NCBI GenBank assembly: GCA_022225965.2
Contig: JAKJXP020000083.1
Location: 1-64,000 of the forward strand
Origin: Diatrype stigma
Lineage: Eukaryota; Ascomycota; Sordariomycetes; Xylariales; Diatrypaceae
Direction: 5' to 3'
Length of the DNA stretch: 64,000 nt
Shown here: one piece after another, positions 55,381 through 64,000 of the stretch
Layout: every line of letters begins with the position of its first letter
How positions within the stretch are numbered: the first letter of the stretch is position 1
Program-made: the position numbers and the translations under genes
Notes under the pieces: generated by a model
Seen by the model: only the letters and a program-made list of their open reading frames with translations
Databases searched by the model: none
Told to the model about the DNA's origin: nothing

Positions 55381-58300
55381 TTTAGTCCATGACTATCACA
55401 ACCTTATTTCAGCTCCACCAAACCGAGACTGGAGGTTAAAAAAGGTCTTCAGATACTCCCGGAGGCTCTTGAGAAGAGAAAAAGAGGAAGAAAAGTCCTA
55501 CACGGCTTCGGCTTCACCTTCCACTGCTTCATTTCCCCCGTTGGTGAGACTCTGTCGCATGGCTGAGACCCAGTCCTGGGAGTGAAGAGGTGCGGTTGGG
55601 TGATTATGAGGAGGTCCTACAATTGCCTACGAATGAACACGAAGCTATATGCTGGATTCCGGGACGGCCCGATAGGAAAGGATTGGCAAGATAGAGTTGC
55701 TGGAGAGCCAGCGCAATCTGATTTGCCGGCGGACAGACACAGTCCTGCGGTGTTACACGGGTAGGAATATGGGCACTGCCGCACATTTCAGCTCGTTTCC
55801 AAGCTACCGGTATACCCCAGCGCTTAAGCAGGCAGGGGGAGCCGGCAGAGGTCGTGTAGAATTCGTCATTACGGCATCCGTAGATGCGAGGTACAATACA
55901 GTAGGCGCGATATGAGCGGCGTCTTGTCTTCGATGGGAATCGTGATGATGAAAAACTACCCATATAACTCCTGCAGCAGCCCACCCAACCCTCACTAGAT
56001 AGAAGGGGTTCTATACTTAGTTGCTTCCCCCCGTACGTTCCTATTGGAAAGGCAAGCGAGTAAGCGAGCAAGCGAGCAAGCGAGGCAGGCATGGCATGGC
56101 ATGGGTGTCGCGTGCGCGCTTGCGGTTGAATTCGATGTGTGTGTGCGTGTGTGCGCGTGTGTGTTGGTATACTACCTATCCATGCGCCGTATATGCATAT
56201 GCCCACCCACATACAGTACCTCGTTATGTCGCTGTGTGACCCTACGCGCGTGGGGTACGCAGGTTAGGTAGGCTGGGCGGGCTGGGCTGGGCTACTGGGC
56301 TGGGTAAAGTGAGAACCAACTGCTACTCCAAGTACGAAGTCGAAGTATTCTTTTGTTATCTACCTACCTACCTACCCACCTACCTACCTACCTATACAAG
56401 TACGAAATTGAGCAAGGCTCTACATACGTAGGTACCTGTCAGCAGTGACTCCGACTCCGGGTAGGTAGGTACATAGATAGATAGATACTCCGTAGATCAA
56501 GCTCGCCGTCGAGGTTTCTTCTCATTTGCCTAGGTAGGGCTAGAAGAAGGGGGTGGGGGACCGCCCGCGCATAGCGGCAGTAGAAGCGATAGGTGATGGG
56601 CGACTATAGACGGATACATCAGCCAACTACGGCCTTTGCTCCCGAAGAGATTGGGGCTCGTGCCCGATGCCCCGTTCATCGGAGCCGATGGGGGCTGCAA
56701 TTGTAAGATACTGTAAGGTTACCTACCTGCCTGCCTCTGGGCATTACCTATTTGGTTCCCTAGGGGAATATAAAGATCATTGCATGCATGCATGTAACTG
56801 TAACTATAGCTATGCATGCGATGTAATGATAAGACGAACTGACCGAAGGCGACGGGAACCCTCGTTATTACCTACCTACATATCCATGTGGACGAACATA
56901 GGTATAGGTATAGGAATAGGTACCTATAGGCAGTCAACAAGCGGAACGACCCGGAAGGCGCAGGCTACCTACGTGCCCGCATGCCGTGTAAGTGGGTGAG
57001 CGAGTAAGTGAGACAATACCTAGGTAACTAGGTATAATCTGACGTGAAGAACAAAATTGATTCTTTTTTTCTTTCCACTCTTTCTTCCTTTACATCATCG
57101 TCAGCATCATAATCATATCCTCGATATCCCCTTATTAAGTTCCTGGTTCGGCGACCCTGTCTGGCGATTCGGGACCGATATAGCGCAGGCGGAGCGGGAG
57201 GTGGGCTTTGTGTTGGACAAGAACGTGGTGATCTGACGGTGTCCATGTGTGCGTGCATAAGGTATAGATGGTGTGTAAGTGTAGGTAGCGAGGTGGGAGA
57301 GCTGCATGCATGTCTTGCCTTCTTGTGCGATGCTGCTTGTGTAATCATGGTGGTGTAGGTACCTTGGTGTAGGTAGGTATTGTACGGTGGTAGGTTGTAG
57401 GTAGCTCTGGTTCTGACCTGATGGTCTCAAGGGCTGGGCTGAGCCGCCCCGTTCCCGTGGTTAGACTTGCCCGCAGACTGCAGTAGGTCGGGTGTTGGGG
57501 GCCCCGCCCCGCTGCCGTTTTTGTTCCCATTGTTTCCCTACCGAGATGCCTACTTATGTATACGAATACCTGATTAGCTACCTTATACTATCGATTTTAG
57601 CTATGTAATGCAGGTATGGCCTATGAGAAAAGGGAGGGAGGGGCATCGGTAGGTAGGTATGTAAGTGAGCAGAGTATAATAAACTTTTTAGTTCGTCAGA
57701 TCTCCCGCGCGCCCGTGCCGTTCGTTGATGGAGGAAGACTGGACTGCGCCTCACGATTTTGAGTGCGCTCGTAATCGATCCCGCTGGGTCTGTTAATCCA
57801 CGTTTGATAGGTTGCAAAATAACGTAACTGCGCACGTACGCACGATTACCTAGAAGAGAGATCCGATCTATGCTCCCTAGCGAGCGGCGCAGAGAGGTTA
57901 CGAGCTTGACCCTAGGGTTTCCCTCCATCACCACCATCATCACCATCATCACTGATATACTCCGGCTCCTAGCTCTAGGTCTCGGAATCCTGAGTCCCGG
58001 GCATCATACATGCGTGGCTGGTTCATCCGATTTAATTACATAGCTAGGACGTAATGGTTGAGATAAGGACGAGGCCACTCGTTACACAATACAGGCAGGC
58101 AGTAGGACCCGTTCAGCTGATCCTATCAAAGCACATTCTCTCGCGTTCACCTCGACGCTAATAGGCATGCTACCTATGCTACCACCTACACACGTGCATG
58201 CTGCGTCTGCAGGCGCGATATGCAAGGGCTTGGAATGCCGCCGAAGAGAGGCCATATCTATAATCTACCTACATACCTTGTACGTGCCTACAGAACATGG

Positions 58301-58708
58301 CTATGTAGGCAACTATCATGTATGTAGTCTAGGTACGTAGTAGGTAGTTAAGTAGATATGTCGACCCAGATAGTTACCGCAATGACTAACGTTAGTCGCC
58401 GGGACCGTGTGGACCGGGAAGTGAGTGGGATGTCAGGTCAGATCTTCCTTCCCTTTTCCTTCTTTCCCCCCGCCCGACACACTTTTTATCTTCTTGCGCT
58501 CGAAGAAACCGAATCGAGAAAGCTATTGGCCAGATTCGGCCAGCAGCAAAGTCGAGAGGTGAGATGCTGGAAGAAACGACGGAACTGATTGATTGATTCA
58601 CCACGCTAGCGCACATGGAAAAATCTTAGGTTGGCAGAAAGCGGGGCTTCGTGCATCCACAAATTCCAAAATGCAGCCATGGCAGCCAAACATACAGCCA
58701 TAGCGTGG

Positions 58709-58736
58709 GTTGCTAAAAATAGCTATTTTTAGCAAC
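58709..58736. repeat. 28-bp perfect palindrome
   Basis: The arm GTTGCTAAAAATAG (58709-58722) is followed without spacer by its exact reverse complement (58723-58736). One mismatched base pair farther out, GTG and CAC extend the symmetry to 58705-58740. Confidence 0.85.
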
Positions 58737-61700
58737 GCACATGTTCCTGGGTGGTGCCCCGCCGGCGGGCCACGGGCCATCGCTAGCGTGGAGTTTAGCG
58801 CGCCGCCTTTTCTGTCTACCTGCCAAGCGTGCCAAGCGTGCCAAGGTCCTACCCAGATACCTACCTTCTGGTGTCGTTCTGGCGCTGTTGCTATTGCTGT
58901 TGTGGAAGACTTCTTCAGTACTGATTTTACCTCATGCCTGGGTAGTAACCAGTAAAGCACAAGCTCAAAGAGACAAGTCCCGAAGTCCTCACAAAGAAGA
59001 GGAGAAAGTTTAAGCTAACTACGCCAAGCCAGATGCAATGCAAGCGGATGTTTTTGGGGCCCCCAAGCCTCGCTCGCCTGCAATATTGCTTGCATACATT
59101 AGAAGAAAGTTATAACGGGCCTACTGGCCAATGACGGACTGCGGAGTCCTATGTAAGGTCGTTGGCGGTGGGTTATTCCCATGTTGGCTTGTATTTTGCC
59201 CACTCGGCGCTTAAAGAACCAGTAGGACAATACGCCCATGCGGAGATATATAACCATAACCGAGCTACATACATCCATCCAGATGAACGGAGCCGATGAA
59301 TGGAGCCATGCAGGTCCATATGCTCGTGATGGCGAGATACCGGTACCATGTCGTGTAAATGCAGTTATTGTGCACAGGGCTGGCAGGACAACTGCGGCCA
59401 AGAGCCTTGAACTACAAGCTAGGTAGGTATGTAGGTGGTCTGGCGATCTTGGCTCCTTAGTACGATGCAACTACATCCCATAGCATACGAACTCCCAACG
59501 GCGACGGTGATAATATCCTCCCACCCATGCAGGAACAAGAGTTCGGGGTTGGTTTTCAACTCGTCGGTAGGTAGTCCGAGTATGGTCATACCTACCTGGG
59601 TGGCAGTCTTGACATCAAGTACATGCATCATACATGCAGACGCCAACAGTCTCTACTCGGTGGGTAGGGCTGGTAGGTAACAGGAGGGCTTCACTCCTCC
59701 AAAGAGCTTCATGTTAGATACTCATCCCCACGCCTTTCTGTAGTATAGTGACCACTTACGTAGGACCCTCTCCCTATGAATCCAGGGTGGTGCGGCGTAT
59801 GCAAGGGGTAACAGACTGAACCATGTACAATACATACACGCATTACGCGACACAGGAGGGCAATCGCTCTCCTTGCAATCTCCTGTTTGAAGACTTACGA
59901 CTTACAATTCGACTTGCAATTGATGACATCCATAGGTAGGTATTTTCATCTCAGAATGGCCTGGGTTGATCCAATATGCGTCGCGAACAATGAGAACACA
60001 TGGCGCAGTTGATGAGATATTGTGGTGATTATGATGATGGTGACGGTGGTACTGATAATGCAACGCAGAGAGTCCTTCCAGAAGGGTCGCCCACATACAT
60101 ATGCATAGCCCGAAATAACTTTTCAGCCTCAAAAAGGGCCAGGCATGAGGAACATGCTGGGGCAGAACGGCAGATGGCGGGTGGTGGGTGGTGTGTCTGT
60201 GTGCCTGTCTGTCTCTGTGTGTAATTCTGAAGGGGGGCTTTGCCCGTTGCTTCTTCTGCTGCTGCCGAGACAGCGGCTGCAGGTCAGGACCGTACCGTAC
60301 ATACATACATGTGCATAATAGGGCGAAGCAAAGCAAGGTAAGAAAGTGGTAACAGGTGAGCGATGAGAACCGCTGTAACCAGACCAGGCCTTCTGTTTAC
60401 CATCTGCAGGTACAGTCTGACAGGATGATGGACTGTAAAGACGTCGATGGCTTGGGGGGTTTGTGGTACCTACTTCTCTGAAGCCAGATACTGCATATGT
60501 GATGTTGAGAGATGTTGAGATTATACCAGCATTGGAAGGCCGTTGACATCATTGTGAGACTAGGCATATGCCATAGAGAATCCCAACGATAAAATTGCAT
60601 GTTCAGTCCACATCCATTTGTTTACGACAAACATACACAGCAAACCCCGAGCTTCCAAAGCTTAATGTTAGCTACGAGCGATGTGAGATACTCCCGCTTG
60701 AAAAGGTATGTCTTACTCATGCCCGTTCAATAAACTTTACGTGGGTATAAAGGTATTAGAGGGTGTGATATAGCAGTATAGGTAATATGCAGGTGTATAC
60801 ATGTAAATGATTATCTATATTATACCTATCTTGTCACAACGGACCTCGAGCTTCAAAGTTTGCATCATCATGAAGCCGTGAGCGTTTAGGACTTGTAAGC
60901 AAGGCTCGCACGGTGTGCAGGTACAATACAATACCTACCTGCGCTAACATTCGAGTTTATCTGATTACCTGGACGGCTGGGCCCAAAGGGTAAGGTAGGG
61001 TGCGGTAGCGTGGGATAGCTCACGGCACATGCGGACCCACCTCCAAGCTTAGCATCCATTATACCCTTGGGCAAGATACCAATTGTACAACAACGCAACC
61101 ACATGCATGTATTTACCAGTCTGCCAGTCTAACAAACGGCCAGAGAGTGGAGCGTGTCTTGAAAGCTTCTGCGGTCCTATGATATGAAGAATCAGCAGTA
61201 TCAGCAGTATACTACTCCTTAGTATAATGGCCGATAAGGGGTCTCGAAGTAGTGGATTTGGACTCTGTCTCAGGTGGCTACACTGATGAAGCAGCTTCTT
61301 GAGGAATGGTTGCTCATGAGTAAAACTGCACATCCATAAGAGTCGCGATGGATCCTTCAAGGTACGCGGGCAATGTAATGAGTGCGCGCCCATGCAATTG
61401 AAACTTCAAGCTCCAAACTTTCATGATAATGACGTGTGGGTAAGTAGGGATCCATATGTACCTACTGACATGCAGACAGACGGACAGAGAGACAGACAGA
61501 CAGATACAGGCTGCATATACCTGTATCCCAGCATAATCCTGGCGCTTCAAATTTTTCGCTTCAAGATTTTCGTTGCTGTTGTTGGTAGTAGGCAACTGCT
61601 ACCCCTATAGACTATAGGCTGTATAGGCTGTAGTACATATGTGAATAACAGATGTAGTCAGCGGATGCGCAGATGCTGTGGTTATCAAGATAGCGTATGA

Positions 61701-62910
61701 AGTATCCCGTACCTAGACGTGCTACTGTGCGCTACACATGCATGTAAGAGAGCCGAGTCGACGCATCCTGGTCCAATTCGGCCGGCTCCCTTCCTGCCTC
61801 TCAAACCGGCCCAAAGTCCCCAAAATCTCCTTCCCACTGCTGGTTCCCACTGCTGGTTCCCACTGCTGGGGCCCACTTCGCTCCAGTGCCCAGTTGTGCC
61901 CCCTCCCCCGACTGCCCGACCTTTCCCTCTCGACTCTCCCGCACCAAAAGCACCAGAAACCTGCACCAAAAAAACATTGGAAGGGCCAGAGAGAGACAAA
62001 AACCACACCAAAGACCACACCAAATCACACACACCACGCACCGCGCTCACTCAACTCACTCACTCACTCACCCACACCTCCCGCACCACACGCACACTCC
62101 ACGATACTCTTGTCTATTATTAGAATCAACTGCATCTGGTTCAGCCCCATCGACCTGCACCAAGCTCCGACCGACATTGTCATTGTCATTGTCATTGATC
62201 ACTGATTGTATCATCGGTACATGCTGCATTCGTACAATAGCTATAGTTTTTCTAGGCTTTCGGGACTACATGCCCACGTATTGTCTCTATCGTCTATAGG
62301 ATTGAACATCGCTTGTTGTTGTTCGAGGAAGCACGAAGCCTACCCGGTCTGCCGGTCTACGTATTCTGGCTTCGCTTCATACTTAACATACTTAATCATC
62401 CACCTCCCTGCCTCCCTGCCTCCCTACATACTTACATAACTACTAGCCTATCCTACCCGTACCCTGCCCTGTCCTGTCTATCCAGCTCAACCAACATAGA
62501 CGATCCTGTTTCTTATTGCAAGGTTTTCAGGGACAATTGCCTTGCCTGTTCCAACCCTCCCCCGTTGTCGCTTGTGTCCGTTTCATGTTTTGGCTCGTCC
62601 GCCTGTCACCATCTGCCTTAATATTTCACTGTCCGCCTCTTCCTTGTACGATCCCGCCATCGCCAGTGGCATCGACCAAACTGCGTGTCCCCTAATCTCA
62701 CCATTGGTGTTGTCGCCCGATCCATATCATAGCCCAGCCTATATATGCGTGCTAGTACTGCTGTTCGACCGGAAGCTTCATTGTCACTGGGTTGGCTTGC
62801 CAGAGCTATAACAGCCTTGCGCCCGGCACTTTGCGATCGGTCAGACGGAAGTTCCCTTCTGCTGTCTTCATTCGGCGCATTCTAGACGTTTGATCCTCAT
62901 CGCAGTCAAG

Positions 62911-64000
62911 ATGGGGCGCAGAAAGATCGAGATCAAAGCTATCAAGGATGACAGAAACCGCTCTGTGTAAGCTTGGCCCCCTTCCCCTATCTGGCGTCTG
63001 ATGCTGGCGACTTCTGAGGTTGGCACTATTTTCGCTACCTCGTCCTCTTGCTGACGCGTGCGAATATCTACAGAACGTTTCTTAAGCGGAAAGGCGGCCT
63101 GTTCAAGAAGGCGCACGAGCTCTCCGTGCTCTGCTCCGTCGACGTGGCTGTTTTCATCTTCGGTCAAAACAAGAAGTTGTACGAATATTCTTCGAGTGAT
63201 ATGCGCGAGTTGATGCAAAAATATTATCATGTGCGTCTCCATACCCCCTGAGATGGAAATGTAGGAAGGAGAGCAGACATTGACTGAGATTCTATAGCAT
63301 GGCGCCCCACAGGAACACAAAGGCCCAGGAGACTTTCACGGAGGTGCGGATGACGATGACGACGAGGACGTCGATGGCACGCCCCCACGCGGTCTCGAAG
63401 GCTCCGTCGAGCCGCAAATGATGCCTCCTCAATACCCGGGCCAACCTCCATTCGCACGTCTGCATCACCACACACCTTCGGCCTCACCTCCCATCACCGG
63501 CATGGCTTATGTGCCGCGAGGCCATACCCCGCAACCGCAGATGGGATCCAGACCGTCGTCCAGAAATGATTTCCGTCGCCCTCCCAGTGTCAGCCAGCCA
63601 GGGGTACCCCAACCGCCTCCCGTGAACGGCTATGCCTTCATGCCTCAACCCGCCATTTACAATCCTCAGAACCAGGCTAACATGGCACACGGCATGCCAC
63701 ATCAACCGCACCCTCAATATCCATATCAGCCACCCCAGCCTCACCCCCAGATGCACTCGTACATCGAAGAGCAGCGCCGAGCATCCGTTCCTCCTAATTA
63801 TCCTCCGCAGAGCCAACCCGCGCGTCCGCATCCGTCACCGCCGCAAGCTCACCAACAGCAACTTCCTCCGCAGGCGTCCACCCATATGTCCCCTCCTCAG
63901 CCCCCACATCAACACATCGAACCGCCGCCGCCGCCCCAGGCCCAACACCAGCAGCAAATTGAGCCGCAAACCGAGCCTCAGCCGCCCCCCGCGCCGATGG
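62911..64000 (+). CDS. RLM1-like (MEF2-type) MADS-box transcription factor, 3' truncated by window end
   Basis: Exons 62911-62966, 63074-63230 and 63298 to the window end (continuing beyond). The MADS domain reads [20 protein letters not shown], then [20 protein letters not shown] and [19 protein letters not shown]. The MEF2/Rlm1 extension follows ([21 protein letters not shown]). Rlm1-type factors act downstream of the cell-wall integrity MAP kinase (Slt2/Mpk1) and control wall synthesis and stress genes. After an acidic stretch ([16 protein letters not shown]) the protein becomes Pro/Gln/His-rich and presumably disordered. Intron 1 interrupts the domain after RSV, the usual place. Donors are GTAAGC and GTGCGT. 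Confidence 0.96.

Larger units (their letters stand above)
55200..62910. other. 7.7-kb gene-free, repeat-rich region upstream of the RLM1-like gene
   Basis: No frame longer than about 200 codons exists here, and none shows a conserved domain, good start and splice signals together. The region contains a 10-bp perfect hairpin (55358-55380), a 28-bp perfect palindrome (58709-58736), AAGCGAGC-type repeats (56050-56085), ACCTACCT runs (56360-56395), CAGACAGA runs (61470-61505) and a CACTGCTGGTTCC triplication (about 61830-61870). The right 1.2 kb is pyrimidine-rich and probably includes the promoter and leader of the MADS-box gene. Confidence 0.5.

Noticed and set aside
56041..56095. Regularly spaced AAGCGAGC units resembling a short array
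   Set aside because: Simple tandem repeat without distinct spacers; not a CRISPR, and the genome is eukaryotic.

Overview
The window is nuclear DNA of a filamentous ascomycete, most likely a Sordariomycete-type mould. It encodes a White collar-2 photoreceptor partner, an Rlm1-type MADS factor and fungal TFIID, SAGA/NuA4 and MRN subunits. Its introns are short (about 50-75 nt) with GTRNGT donors and CTRAC branch sites, and a nuclear tRNA-Ile carries an intron. Intergenic DNA is long and full of short TAGGTA/TACCTA-type repeats. No bacterial, viral or organellar genes were seen. I found 18 well-supported protein genes, one tRNA and two weak small ORFs. The exon models were assembled by hand from splice signals, reading-frame continuity and remembered family motifs.

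Left part (1-25000), housekeeping and regulation. The window opens in a degraded DNA-transposon region (1-1010). Then come GID2/RMD5 (ubiquitin ligase, +), a UPF0658 Golgi membrane protein (-), a PP4 regulatory subunit 2 homologue (+), RAD50 (-), white collar-2 (+) and a low-complexity YYD-type protein (-). The spacers are 1-4 kb and hold no convincing genes.

Middle part (25900-40850), an accessory island. It holds an MDR-type oxidoreductase, an UNC93-like membrane protein and two luciferase-like FMN-dependent monooxygenases of the NtaA/SnaA/DszA type, all on the minus strand. A divergent MFS anion-symporter-type permease and an FAD Baeyer-Villiger/FMO-like monooxygenase follow on the plus strand. 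There is no PKS, NRPS or transcription factor, so the set looks more like uptake and oxidative breakdown of a small organic compound than a classical secondary-metabolite cluster. The substrate cannot be read from the sequence. A small palindromic transposon relic lies between the two luciferase-like genes, and the intron-containing tRNA-Ile lies beyond the right edge.

Right part (43000-64000). This holds a GFA-type zinc enzyme (+), PIG-P/GPI19 (-) divergent from actin-related protein 4 (+), a D-serine dehydratase-type PLP/zinc enzyme (-), TAF1 (+) and the 5' part of an RLM1-like MADS-box gene (+, cut by the window end). TAF1 and RLM1 are separated by a 7.7-kb gene-free region rich in simple repeats.

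The most unusual observations are: a two-layer transposon nest at the left edge whose outer repeat recurs twice more in the window; a 122-codon in-frame open extension beyond the TAG stop of the PP4 subunit; a 668-nt ATG-free leader upstream of the UPF0658 gene; the oxidative gene island; and two striking perfect hairpins/palindromes at 55358 and 58709.
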